Shown piece after piece: positions 47,170-58,534 of a DNA stretch of 64,000 bases. Position 1 is the stretch's first letter, and each line of letters opens with the position of its first letter. This DNA is from Lasiosphaeris hirsuta (Eukaryota > Ascomycota > Sordariomycetes > Sordariales > Lasiosphaeriaceae), in contig JAUKUA010000006.1 of assembly GCA_030549175.1 (NCBI GenBank), positions 992,001 to 1,056,000 on the forward strand. Direction: 5' to 3'. A program made the translations under genes and the position numbers. Below the pieces are notes generated by a model. It did no database searches, had not been told where the DNA came from, and worked only from the letters and a program-made list of their open reading frames with translations.

Positions 47170-47498
47170 GGGTCACAAGGGGGATGAGATGCGTTGTCAA
47201 GTTTGTATAGAGCCCCTATTTGCGTTTCATTATCCACAAAGTATTGAGCCTCAAGAGCCACATACCCCAGCATTATTGTCTTGCCTTTATATCATCTACT
47301 AGCATCATCAACGATACACTCAACCTTGGAACATTGGTCGTAGCCTGAGAGTGGATGGTAAATCGTATAATTGCAATACAAGTTTATACATATTTTGTTT
47401 ACTCGAGAAAAAAACCCACCCAAAAAACCGCACCCTAAACGCAAATTCTATTCATCGATGTTGCCCTTTTCCTTGTAATTACCCACACAGCTACCCGT
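47170..47498. terminator. Convergent 3' regions, hydrolase and mL41
   Basis: AT-rich 329 bp between facing stops, with AAAAAAACCCACCC and TATATC words. There is no gene. Confidence 0.35.
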
Positions 47499-47894
47499 TC
47501 AGTCAAAGCCATTCTCACTCTTCCACCTCGCGAGATACGTCTCCGGGTTGCGTGGCCCCTTGGTATCGCCTTTGAACGCACCCCAAACCGGCTTCTTTTC
47601 AGGATCAACAAAGGGGGTGAGCTAATAGATTTCAGTAGCAGTTAGCATTACTACTGTCGTTCGGCCCCATCCCGGGCACCTCTGGGGCTTCAATTCGAGG
47701 CTCACCTTGAAGCCCTCAAGCGATGGGCACACATATGTGCGAACCTTCGGCCACTCAACAGAAAAGCCACCGTACTTTGTGTGGCGGCCCACGTTTCCGG
47801 TTCGATTGCCCTTGTAGAAGCCCTTGTTCATGTCCTTAGTCGTGAGCGCCATCTTGCGGTAGCGCATACCTTGGAGGATGCGGGTCGGCTGCAT
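47499..47894 (-). CDS. Mitochondrial large-subunit ribosomal protein mL41 (MRPL27)
   Basis: Two exons (47894-47706 and 47621-47499; 84-bp intron) give 103 residues. The sequence MALTTKDMNKGFYKGNRTGNVGRH, then TKYGGFSVEWPKVRTYVCP and SLEGFK joined to LTPFVDPEKKPVW, matches the L27/mL41 family of the mitochondrial large ribosomal subunit. Read-through of the intron would give an unrelated 29-residue tail, so the splice is well supported. The C-terminus PETYLARWKSENGFD is also family-like. It is divergent from UTP14 with only 407 bp between starts. Confidence 0.92.
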
Positions 47895-48301
47895 TGTGGC
47901 GGTTGTGAGCTTGTCGGGCCTGGCGGCCGGGGGAGTTGGTATTGTTTTGCTTGTCGTTGTGGGAGCGGGCGCAATAGTGTGGGAGGATCGCGAGGTTCGG
48001 GGGAAAAGTCCAAATTAGAGATGGTGGTGTTGAGGTGCCCTGTCAAAAGTTCACGCTCTCGCTCAGGCGGCCCTGACAGAGAGAGATGCCAAGGGTGGCC
48101 TGAGCGTCTTCCAGAGCTGGAAGCGAGCTGGGCGCCCCGCTATTCTCCACCATCTCAAGTGCCCCACGCTCACCGCCCAAAAATTCCGACAAGTATTGTC
48201 CGGCAGAAAAATATTTTTGGCTGTCAGCATTCCAATCCGGCCATTCTGGAACGGCACAGTACGTCGAAATACCTGCCCATTCCTCCCACCTCGACACCGT
48301 C
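47895..48301. promoter_or_regulatory. Compact divergent promoter, mL41 and UTP14
   Basis: Only 407 bp separate two divergent starts, both for ribosome-related proteins. The region has CGAGGTTCGGGGG and GTGGGAGCGGGCG words but nothing I can name as a factor site. Confidence 0.45.
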
Positions 48302-51072
48302 ATGCCAGGACGCCAAGCTCACGGCAGGTCGCTGTTACCGACCGCCGCCACCCCTAGGGCCAGAAAAGCTAGCACCAAGTCGCGGGCCAACAGGGCGCTC
48401 GATGCCTTCGCCATTGCCGAGGGCCAAGTCACTGTCAGCACTCATGGTGTTCGGACACGCGACCTGGAAGAGGGGCCTGAGAGGGCCCCCAAGCGAAACC
48501 GGGACGATGATGACAACGAGGATGAAGACGGCGAAGACGGAGACGAAGACGAAGACGGCCCTCGCAACAAACGGCCGAGAAAGGAGACGAATGACGATGA
48601 ATTTGACGGGTTCTCTGGCAGCGACGAGGAGGAGTGGCATGTCGGAGTGAACAATGCCGATGAAGATTCGGATATCGACTCGGATGAGGCCTTTGGTGAC
48701 AGCGACAACGAGAGGTTCGACAACTATGCTTTCGGCAGAAGCAGTTCCAAGAAAACAAAGAAGAAGAACAAAGATGCTGGGAGCGAGAGCGAGTCTGACG
48801 ATGATGATATGGAGTCTCTGGGCTCGGATGCCATTGATCTGGCTACGGCTCTCGACCAGTGGTCTGGGAGCGAGCCTGGTGGTGAGGAGGGTGAGGAGGG
48901 TGAGGACGAGGATGAGGGGTCTAGCGAGGAGTCTAGCGATGACGAGGATGATGAGGACCCATCTAAGCTGGACGCCCTCCAAAACATGATTACCGGCTTC
49001 GCAGGTGACGATGAAGAGGGTGACAACGAGCCGTCCGGGCCAAGACAAAAAGCCAAGCTCAGTTTGACGGACCTCGGCCTCGCTAGCGTGAAGGACCCTC
49101 ACATCAAGAAATCCCTTAAACTCATGAATAAGGAAGACAAAGCCACCAAGCCCGGGTCTTCAAAGAAGCTCGAGATCCCCCTCGCGAAACAACAGCAAGA
49201 TCGCCTGCTACGCAGTGCCGCCTACGAGAAGACAACAGAGACACTCGACAAGTGGATTGACACAGTCAAGCACAATCGCCGCGCGGACCACTTGATATTC
49301 CCCCTCGCCCAGAATGCTCAAGACAAAGGACTCAACAATACAGAGTTCATGCCCATTACCCAGAAATCTTCGGGTACTGAGCTAGAACAGACCATTCTAG
49401 CCATCATGGAGGAGAGCGGCCTTGGCCCGAGCGCCAAACCCAAAAAGGTCGACCAGGAGGCTGATCTAGCCGGTCAGGAGGGCCTGGCAGAAGCCGAAGT
49501 AAAGGAACTCCTCCGGCAACGCCGACGGGAAAGAGAACTTCACTCCCGGGAGGCAGCCAGGTCGAAGCGAATCAAGAAGATCAAGAGTAAGGCTTACCGC
49601 CGCATCCACCGTAGAGAGCTCCGTGGCGAGGAGCAAGCGGCGCATGATGCCTTGGAGCAAGCTGGCGAGCTGGACTCGGAAGAGGAGCGCGAAGCCCAGG
49701 AGAGGAGGCGGGCGGCGGAGAGAATGGGTACGAAGCACAGAGAGAGCAAGTGGGCAAAGCTTGGCAAGAAGGCCGGCCGCGCCGTCTGGGATGACGACTT
49801 CCGCTCTGGACTTACCGAGATGGCCCAGAAGAACCAAGAGCTTCGCCGCCGTGTCGAGGGCCGTGCTAAGAACGAAGATGACGATGATGATGATATGTCC
49901 GACGCATCATACGAGTCGGGAGACGGTGGAGATAAGCGTCACCTCCTAGAACAACTCAACCGAGCCGCAGCCTACGAAGATGACGAGCCTGAGTCTGCTC
50001 TCATGAAGCTGAAGTTTATGAAGCGAGGCGAGGATCTGCGCAAAAAGGAGAATGACGACCTCGTGGACCAGATTCGCCGCGATTTGGGCTCCGACAGCGA
50101 AGATGCCGGTGATGTCCAGGAAGTCGATATTGGGCGCCGGCAATTTGGTGGCAAGGCAAAGAACCCCTTTGACGTCCCGAACACCTCGGCCAAGTCAAAA
50201 AAGAAAGCCACCGAAGAGTCCAAGCACTCGGGCTCAAGAGTGGTCGAAACCACTTCCAAAGCCCCATCTCCCGAACCGGAGCCCGAGCCGTCAGCGCCCA
50301 GTGCCGCTGGTGCTTGGTCGCGAGAGACTCTAGACACGAGCAAGAGCAAAAAGGCATTGAAGGGTCTCAGGGTGGAAGAGCTAGACCTATCCAACGCAGC
50401 CATGCTGGCAACAAAGCCTGCCAAGGCCACCAAGGCCTCTAAAACATCTAACTCCGAAGCAGTTGTCGTAGTCGAGAATGCTCAAACAGCAACGGCAGTT
50501 ATCGCCCGAGAACGGGAAGACTCGGAAGACGAAGATGCCATTCATCTCCCCATGGCCATTCGCGATCAAGAATTGATCAAGAGGGCATTTGCGGGTGAAG
50601 ATATCGTTGGCGAGTTTGAGCGGGAGAAGAATGAAGCAATGAGAGAAGATGACGACAAGGAGATCGACAACACTCTCCCCGGTTGGGGCAACTGGGTCGG
50701 CGATGGCGTGAGCGCGCGTGAGAAGAGCCGCCACCAAGGTCGGTTCATGACCAAGGTGAAGGGCGTGAAGCAAGAGGACCGCAAGGATTTCAAGTTGAAG
50801 GATGTTATCATCAGTGAGAAGCGAATCAGGAAGGTGTGTTTGCTGCTCCCCGGTTTCTGGTTTGCTTAGGTGCTAATATTTTCCTCTAGAACGACAAGTA
50901 CCTAGCAACGCAGCTGCCCCATCCCTTCGAGAGCCAGCAGCAGTATGAGCGGTCGCTACGTATACCTGTCGGACCTGAATGGTCGACCAAGGAGACGTTT
51001 CAGGGGACAACAAAGCCTCGCGTTATTATCAAGCAGGGCATTATTGCACCCATGTCGAAGCCAGTACTCTAA
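48302..51072 (+). CDS. UTP14: UTP14, small-subunit processome component
   Basis: Two exons (48302-50833 and 50890-51072) give 904 residues. Utp14 belongs to the U3 snoRNP/SSU processome in the nucleolus and, in yeast, stimulates the helicase Dhr1 that removes U3 from pre-40S. The N-terminal third is highly acidic (poly Asp/Glu/Ser). The conserved core includes LEIPLAKQQQDRLLRSAAYEKT, the LDKWIDTVKHNRRADHLIFPL segment, KRIKKIKSKAYRRIHRREL, ERMGTKHRESKWAKLGKK and AAAYEDDEPESALMKLKFM. The C-terminus carries LPGWGNWVGDGV, KDVIISEKRIRK spliced to NDKYLATQLPHPFESQQQYE and RVIIKQGIIAPMSKP, all family hallmarks. The coding strand is rich in GAN repeats, which leave long spurious frames on the other strand. 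Confidence 0.96.
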
Positions 51073-51526
51073 AGAAGACATCTGGTTGTGGGATGCGGTC
51101 TAGTTGTGTACATATTACACAAGGAGAGCACAATGTAGAGATGTTAGTTGTGAAGCATTTGTCCACAGGGGCTTATATATATATTGAGCTTCTGCTTCCG
51201 AGGTGTTTGAAAGATGCTATCCATTGGCGCTGCATTTAGTCCCAAAGATTTTAAGCCGAGGTCAATTTGATTGTGAATTTTGCTAAATGCCCCTTGATCG
51301 TGTAGATGCCCAAAAATTGTATAAGTATGTACAGTACATGTGGTTGTATATACCTCTGCCTCGCTGTTCGTCCTTGCCCGAGGTACCTCCCCTCATCTAG
51401 ACATTTTGAATCGAACTGGTAACCCCGCAGGATACTCCAATGTAACGTACAGCCATTTTGTTGCAAGTAAATCCCACGAGTGAAAATGCCGCCGTGCCTC
51501 ACGCCTACTCCTTTTTCCCGCCAGCC
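51073..51526. terminator. Convergent 3' regions, UTP14 and RIB3
   Basis: AT-rich 454 bp between facing stops, with TATATATATATTG near 51173. There is no gene. Confidence 0.35.
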
Positions 51527-52299
51527 TCAGTGACCATTCAACGCTAGCTTACCCTCCGCCTTCTCCAGGTACTGCACTAAATCCGCAATAGTACATACTT
51601 TGAGCCCCCAGCGGCGCGCAAACGCCACGCAAGCCTCGCCGCGCATCATGTCGGGCTCTTCGCGCACCGCCTGGCCGGGGACCTCGACGCCGTCCTCGAC
51701 CAGCTCGCAGATGACCGCGGCCGGCTTCTTGCCCGCGAGGCGGCACAGGTCCAGCCCAGCCTCGGTGTGGCCGCGGCGCTGGCGCACGCCGCCGGGCTTG
51801 CCGCGCAGCGGGAACACGTGGCCGGGGCGGCGGAACGAGGCGGGGGTGGAGTTTCCGTCGGCGAGCGCGCGGCAGGCCAGCGCGCGGTCGTGCGCGCTGA
51901 TGCCCGTCGTCACCGACGGATCGGCCGCGTCGACCGAGAGCGTGTACGCCGTCGTGCGCGGGTCCTCGTTGTGCTCGACCATCTGCGGCAGGTCGAGGTC
52001 CAGCGTGCGCTGCGGCGGGAGCGGCGCACAGATGAGCCCCGACGAGTGCCGGATCATAAAGGCCATTTGCTGCGTCGTGACGGCCTCGGCGGCGACGATC
52101 AGGTCGGCTTCGTTCTCGCGCGTCGGGTCGTCGAGGACCACGACGAATTGGCCATCGCCTGCGCGCGGCGCGGGGTTAGTGGGGTGCTGGTGCCAGGGGC
52201 CAAGGGATAATGGGAAGGGGACGGGAACATACGGAAGGCTTGGATGGTGTCGGGGATGCTGTCAAATTGCGAATCTTCGATTCTCGTGGAGGAAGGCAT
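51527..52299 (-). CDS. RIB3: 3,4-dihydroxy-2-butanone 4-phosphate synthase
   Basis: Two exons (52299-52233 and 52158-51527; 74-bp intron with a CTAAC branch) give 232 residues. The enzyme converts ribulose 5-phosphate to the four-carbon unit of riboflavin plus formate, using Mg2+. Visible motifs are FVVVLDDPTRENEADLI (acidic Mg/substrate loop), AFMIRHSSGLICAPL, TTGISAHDRALACRAL, RPGHVFPLRGKPGGV and RRGHTEAGLDLCRLAGKKPA, then VICELVEDG. The splice restores TIQAFRDGQF. The protein is monofunctional: the GTP cyclohydrolase II domain of bacterial RibBA is absent. It is the second riboflavin/FMN gene in the window. Confidence 0.95.
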
Positions 52300-54596
52300 G
52301 GTTGCGGGGGGTTTGGAGGTGTGCGGGTGAAGGGCTGTGTGTTTTTCTGTGATGCCTAACCTCGCTTTAGTTTGATGCGGTTCGAAGTTAAGGGGGAAAA
52401 GTTTAGATCAGGACGGCGGGATCGCGCAGCGGTTTCGGCGGCAGGCAGAGTCCTCGGCTTGTCACGGCGTCATGGAGGGGTAAAATGTCATAAGCTGGCA
52501 AGCACTCACTACTCGCTAAGGGGGAACTCGAGATAAATGGCGATCTAAGAGGTCAATTGGGGGGGTTGAGCAGCTAATATTTACGTCTCATGACCCATCG
52601 AGGATCAAGATGAGAAATGCCCCCAGAAATGCCCGGGATAGCATGCAATGGATGCTGGAGGAAAGAAAGTGTGGGGTCACGACGCCGGAAACCGAAGTGG
52701 TCGAATCTCGGCCTCGGGTCGCTGACTGTTTGATTACTGCGCTTCAGGGTTCTTCCGATTATTTTGCACAGCGCGCGCGCATGCGGGTATTTGACACGGG
52801 CAGCATGGCTTAGCAGGCTATGACCAACTCAATTCCTGCCCTTACGTAACGCTGGCAGTTCCAACCGCGCGCGCAAAGGAGATATCTGAGCTGGGAAAGA
52901 GAGCAAGGGCTGACAAACTAAGAGATGCAAACCGGGAGTGCTCGGCTTTCCGAGCATGCATGTGCCGCTGCCATACCCAACCCCTGCATCATGGTCCCGT
53001 CACCTGAAATTCATCGAGATAATGCCCCACATCACCTTGATGAACCTGGGTCTCAATCCACTTTGTTTACATGTTAATTGTTATTTATATCAGAGTTTAT
53101 ATTCTTGCCTATTTGACACTGGCTTATCCCCCCGACCCCTTTCACTCCAACATCTCCTCTGAAGTCTTCCCGAAAAGAAACCATCCAGTCACTACTACCT
53201 AAAGTCACGATATCGATCTAGAGGCGCTCTCTCGCAGAGTCGAGGAATACGACGATCAGAAAATTATTGATGGGCAATTTCCCATCACCATATATAATTC
53301 CACCTTGTATGTTCCGAACATTAGCAACGCGTGCTTCTTTGTGTCTGTGGCACGGCGATACCAGAACCTGAAGCTTTTAAGAGGAAGAAGCTGGCCATCC
53401 GAGAGGGGGGTTTAATACTATTTTTCTCCTGCCCGTTTTGTCCTCTAACACCCAAGGCTGTTCCTGCCCTGCTCGGAATATATGTTTTCGACAGCAAAAA
53501 AATGCCACAGTGCCTCTTTCCGTGCCTTCGGGTGTGGCAGGGGAACTCCGCTTGCCTCCTGATGGAAGAGCGCTAGTCGGAGCTTCTAGGGTTGTCGAAG
53601 TGGTGGCGGCACTGGGAAGATCTATTTCAATGATCCATGGAAGCTGTGGCTCATCCACCTCCAACGACTGGGTAACAGCGTTGACAAACAAGGTTCTTTT
53701 TACCTGGCTGCAGCGGGTTTTCGTTGTCGGGATCCTTGCAATGGCTCGACCAGCGATAACCAGCCCTCCTGAGCTCCTCTAGTCTTTTTTCCTTGTTCTC
53801 CCATAGGATACAATGTAGCAAGACTCTCCACCACCACAGCGGCCTTGCTGTCGAATTCGGAAAAGTAGAAAGGGTTGTCGCTTGCCGTCTTTCCCCGCCA
53901 AGTGAGAAGCTTTGCACCCCAACCCTCGTGGATGTGGCCAAACCAATGCTGGCGCAAAGGGGCTCGCGTAAACGGTTAGCTTAGCCTCATTCCGGAGAGG
54001 GAGGTTGTGAATATCTTCGTCGAAGAATACATCAGCCCTGGCTCAATTGACAAACGTCTTCTGGCGCGCCCGCATCTTAAATATACAGTGTAAACATTGT
54101 AACATATCTCGACACAAGCACCGTAACCCATTATTACATTGTATCTTCTATATCCATCATAGCCGGGGGTTGATACCCTGAGACACTTCAAATCCCCTGG
54201 ATTGGCAGTGTATAGTAGGGAGAGAACCGTTTCTAATACATATATTTGGACTGGGTATGGTAAATTAAAATGCAGTGAAAGGAGCATCTTCCCCAAAATG
54301 ATACCTTGCTGTTGATGTTGTAATATAAAAAGTTGATTGACCTTGTAAATCCTGGTGGGCCCCTGTCTCAACCTGGATTGTCGGGGGGGGGGGGGGGATG
54401 CAGCCGGTAGGACGCTAGAATTATTCTAGAACCCTTCCGGCTTGATGCACCGCGTGCTTGGCAGAACTCGATCGGCGGGACAGTGCGTCAGCAGGGACCC
54501 GGCCCAGCCCACGATCGCCCGCTGATTTTTTGATGAAGTCTACGAGTCTCAACCCGCGGCTCCTCCTCCGCCCACTACTCCTTCCGGGACCAAAAC
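52300..54596. other. 2.3-kb region between divergent RIB3 and COQ3
   Basis: Frames on both strands around 53377-53957 (up to 114 codons) overlap each other and have no recognised domain; a small spliced gene there cannot be excluded. A G15 run lies at 54383-54397. I see no RNA gene. Confidence 0.45.
54383..54397. repeat. G15 homopolymer
   Basis: Fifteen consecutive G in the region upstream of COQ3, about 200 bp before the start codon. Confidence 0.9.
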
Positions 54597-55499
54597 ATGA
54601 GGTCGTCGCTAAGGCACACGCCAACCCTGCTCCGGCACGCCCGGGCAGTACGCCCCAGCTGCTGGGCGCCAATGGCGTCGGCAGTCCAATCGCCATCCCT
54701 CGGGGCGCCCGCGCTCGCACCCGCATCCGCCCGCGCATCCTCCTCCTCATCCGTCAACCCCTCCGAAATATCCCACTTCAACGCCCTCGCCGCGACCTGG
54801 TGGGACCCGCACGGCTCCTCACGCATCCTGCACCTGATGAACCCGCTGCGGCACGACTTCATCAGCACATGCCGCGCCTCGTCCCCGACTGTCACCTCCT
54901 CCACCCCCACGGGCCAGCTGCGGTACCTCGATGTGGGCTGCGGCGGCGGCATCTTTGCCGAATCGGCCGCCCGCCTACCGTCGACCGCCTCCGTCACCGC
55001 GATTGACCCGTCCCCGGGCGTCCTCGCCGTCGCGCGTAGCCACGCAGCCCGCGACCCGGGGCTAACGGCGGAGAAGCTCGAGTATATCAGCGCGACGATC
55101 GAGACGTTGCCGCCGAGGGAGAGGAGCAAGGATTTTGATGTTGTGACGCTGTTCGAGGTTATCGAGCATGTGGATCACCCTGCTGCCTTCATCGACCGCT
55201 GTGGTGAGTTTGTCAAGCCCGGGGGGTGGCTAGTGATGAGCACCATCGCGCGCACGTGGACGAGCTGGTTCACTACGAACCTGATGGCGGAGGATATACT
55301 GGGTGTGGTGCCCAAGGGGACACATGACTGGCGCAAGTACATCAACGAGGACGAGCTGCGTGCGCACTTTCGGGGGAAGGGCGGATGGAGCAGCCCCAGG
55401 GTCTTGGGGGTTGTGTATATCCCTGGCCTAGGGTGGAAGGAAGTGAAGGGCAGCGAGAAGATTGGGAATTACTTCTTCGCTCTCCAGAGAGATGCATAA
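54597..55499 (+). CDS. COQ3: Ubiquinone biosynthesis O-methyltransferase, mitochondrial
   Basis: This intronless 300-residue SAM-dependent enzyme carries out both O-methylations of coenzyme Q synthesis on the matrix side of the inner membrane. The first 45 residues are an Arg/Ala/Ser presequence (MRSSLRHTPTLLRHARAVR). VNPSEISHFNALAATWWDPHG and HLMNPLRHDFI are the UbiG/Coq3 N-terminal signature. Motif I is RYLDVGCGGGIFAES, followed by VTAIDPSPGVLAVA, FDVVTLFEVIEHVDHPAAF, FVKPGGWLVMSTIART and a VPKGTHDWRKYINEDEL box typical of this enzyme. Length and both ends fit. Confidence 0.95.
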   Translation: MRSSLRHTPTLLRHARAVRPSCWAPMASAVQSPSLGAPALAPASARASSSSSVNPSEISHFNALAATWWDPHGSSRILHLMNPLRHDFISTCRASSPTVTSSTPTGQLRYLDVGCGGGIFAESAARLPSTASVTAIDPSPGVLAVARSHAARDPGLTAEKLEYISATIETLPPRERSKDFDVVTLFEVIEHVDHPAAFIDRCGEFVKPGGWLVMSTIARTWTSWFTTNLMAEDILGVVPKGTHDWRKYINEDELRAHFRGKGGWSSPRVLGVVYIPGLGWKEVKGSEKIGNYFFALQRDA

Positions 55500-55658
55500 A
55501 CCGATAATTATGGAGGAGGAGCCCTGGTCTGCACATATAGATGTAGATGTACGATAGCTGCACGATTAACACCCAATGGAGGTGCTTTTGCCGTCACGGC
55601 GTCGGGGGCTTTCACTTTCAGCTACGCCTAGCAGTTCGATTTCTTCAGGCTATCAACG

Positions 55659-57480
55659 CTAGCCCAGTCTAACGGTCCGCCACATCCTTAGACACTCTTG
55701 GAGATCCATCGACAACGTTCCCTCCAACGCCGATGATGTTCCCTTGATGAGGAGCAGCAAGACAGACGCCTGGGAGAATGTGATCTGGTCATCCTGAACC
55801 GCCTTCAGGTCCGACTTCCTCATGCCTCCGTTCTCAGCCCAGGCCTTCCATAAATCCAGCATGCGGCATAGCATCGAGCAAAACTGCCCGTCCCGGACCA
55901 TCTGGTGCAATACCGTGCCTGCATACTCCCTCATGTCCATCGAGTCAGGAACAACACCCTTTTGCTTCAGCCAGGTAAAGCTGTGCTCGGCCACCACCTT
56001 GGTGTCCCATCTCGGGCTCTGCATGGCCTCCGTCAAACGGATCTCCTTACGCTGATTCTCAAGGCGCATCTTGTCGCGCACTAAGGGGCTGAGGTTAGTT
56101 CTGTTGTAATGGTTGTGGGTTGGTAGGTGGGAACATACTATCCTGCAGCCGCTGCTCATTCTCCCTCATCATCCTCTCCCTGGCCGCTTGCGCTCTTTGT
56201 GCCGGTTGCATCCGCGCCTCAGCCTGCATCGCCTCCCGCTGCTCCCTGTTTCGCCTGGAAAAGACATCCAATGCCGCGCCGTGGTCTGTTTGGTGCGTTG
56301 TTGACCACTCAGGCGTAGCTGACTCGTCCACAACATCCAGCAGCACTAGCACGCCGCATGGTACCGTCTCCTTGCGCGCAAACGACAGGATATCGTCCGG
56401 AATTCGGTAATTCCACAGTATGGTCTGGCTCGTCGTCCCGTATGCTGTGGCAGCACTGGCAAACCACACCCCGTCCGACCGCCCCGTCCGCACCCGGATG
56501 TGGTCGATGTACAGGCTGTCCAGCTGCAGCGTGCTCTGCAGCTGCTCTTCCTGGCTCAGCGCCGTCATGATGCCATCCCCGGAGATCCGGCATGTAATCG
56601 GCTTCTGAGAAGTCGCATCGCCCTGTCGGTGCGCCGAGTCGAGCGAGCGTTTCTGCAGGCTCGACGTCTCGCCCTCAAACGGGTCGCTACCATCCTTGAC
56701 CTCGGCCCTACCCTCGGCATTACCCTCGGCCGTGACCTCGTCCTTGATCTCGTCCTTAACCTCCCCAGCAGCGGACCTGGAGCTCTCGCCCGCCGACGTC
56801 TCGGGCCTGTGCTGCAGCCTCGGTGGTGGCGGCGGTAGCCTTACCCAGTAGGGCGGTAGATGTGAGTAGTCACGCGTAGTCCAAGTGCTCGACCAGTTCG
56901 ACGCCAGACTCAGATGGCCATCGGACCCGTCCAGCGGCGCAATGCTCAGCGCCTTCTCCCTCCCGTCGGGCGATGTCATGAGGGCACAGCCAACGGGAGT
57001 CCACAGCCCCGTCGTGCGCAACAAACGCCAGCCATGTACATCAGGCACGGCGCCGAGGTCGAGCAGGTAACACACCAACTCGTCAAAGGCCACTTCGACC
57101 TGGGGTTGGCGTAGCTGGTCGGCGTACTCGAGGCGCTGGGTGTTTAGTCCTATGACATTCGAGCGCCAGTTGAAGGTGGTCCAGCTGCCACCGGGGATGG
57201 ACGAGGGGTGCCGGGAGAGGCTCCAGTACTCAGCGCGGTTGTTGAAGCGGTCGAGGGGGGTTACCGCATACCGTGGGAGCTCAACCTCGATCACCCGGTT
57301 GACGACATCGCTGCGCGTGAGGGCCGTGAGACGGCTGTGCCGGAGCATGCGCTTGATTTTGGAGAGGGAGGCGAGAGTGAAGACGGTGTTGTAAAGAATG
57401 GGAAGGACTCCGAGCACAGCAAGAGGCACGCCGATATATGTGATCACGTCAGTGGCCGAAGGGCTGGAGTTGTTTGACAT
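55659..57480 (-). CDS. Conserved fungal membrane protein, function unknown
   Basis: Two exons (57480-56139 and 56080-55659; 58-bp intron) give 587 residues. One hydrophobic segment near the N-terminus (VITYIGVPLAVLGVLPILYNTVF) is followed by a basic stretch (KIKRMLRHSRL). The large soluble part contains VVNRVIEVELPRYAVTPLDR, a WTTFNWRSNVIGLNTQRLEYADQ region with WRLLRTTGLWTPVGCALM, a Pro-rich loop and acidic repeats. After DGVWFASAATAYGTTSQT comes a coiled Arg/Glu/Gln-rich region running across the splice (DMRDKMRLENQRKEIRL) to a helical C-terminus. An in-frame ATG at 57744 would add a second hydrophobic segment; I prefer 57480. I recognise no family. Confidence 0.82.
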
Positions 57481-58534
57481 GATGAATAGTGAGAGTAATG
57501 CTAACAATAAGAATCCAGTCAAAGCTAAAGGAGCGAAAGTCTGGTACACAGCCCGGTAGGGCTGATACAGATTGAGATGCTGAATGAATGATGGAAACAG
57601 TGAAGCACTCGTAATTGAGAAGTCGCCAAAATTACATGACCCCTGAACCCCCCTCAGCCGCACTGGTGGTTGGCTTGGTTGCCAGCCATGCCATTGGCAG
57701 ACCTTTTTGGCAACCTTGCATGGTGGCGTTGGCAACCATGACACTTTTGTGTGGTGATGTAAGTGACATTGGGTTCAAGCTGTGACTTGAAGGCATACGG
57801 AGAATAGGAGCAGGTAAGCCGGTCGGGTAAAGCCATCGTTTTGATCTGAGACCGTAGCGACACCCAAAAAGGCTCAATCGTTGAGGGAAATGATGAGAGA
57901 TGAAGGAGGAGGTTGGGGGGACGAATCACTTCGTATTCTGCCATGCGAGAGGTTCTTGGTCAAGTGCAAGCACACTTCCGTTTTGTGATGCGGTGCTACC
58001 CAAAGCCAGAAATTCAAGCGTCGCCCAGAGGAATGAACGCAGTGTGAAATTGAACCAAGTCTTACGTGGAGGTTGTTATAAGGCAGGAGCCTGTGGAACT
58101 GTGCGACAGCGGGAGCTTTTCACTCGGTGGTCTTGGGTGATCTGCAGGATGAGAACGGGCCCTCCAATCAACGTGACGCAGTCCGTTCAGGCCCCCGGCA
58201 AGGGCCGCTAAAACAGGGCGAAAACTGCCAAGAATTCGGGACTTGGGACCTGCGCTCGGCTGCCGCCCGCCAAATCCAAGTCCAGCTCTCGGATTTTGTC
58301 ATTTGGACAGACTGCGGTCCGGTTCATGCGAATCCTTCGAGCTTTTGGAGTCTTCTTCCACCTCACTCGCTCCATTCCTTACGCCCCCCCCCCCCTATTG
58401 AGTGTGTAGTTTTTAGCTCATGGGAGGCCCTATGCATTGCCAGTTTCATCGCTGCCTTTCCTTTTCTCGCTCGGGTCTGGCCTTCACCGCGGGGTCTGCG
58501 GCGACGTGATGAGGCGAGACTCCCCGCCGACATC
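57481..58534. promoter_or_regulatory. Divergent promoter, membrane protein and carboxypeptidase
   Basis: These 1,054 bp separate divergent starts, with no supported gene. A C10 run lies near 58385. Confidence 0.35.

Noticed and set aside
48335..49102. 255-codon frame antisense to UTP14
   Set aside because: Its Leu/Val/Ile-rich text is the mirror of the GAN-rich acidic region of UTP14. No independent evidence.
53377..53957. Frames on both strands upstream of COQ3
   Set aside because: The plus and minus frames overlap and neither shows a known domain. A small spliced gene cannot be excluded, but I cannot support one.
57481..57744. Longer start for the unknown membrane protein
   Set aside because: In frame, but the added text (MSWLPTPPCKV...) is Cys/Pro/Gln-rich and leader-like. 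I kept 57480, though the extra hydrophobic stretch makes this uncertain.
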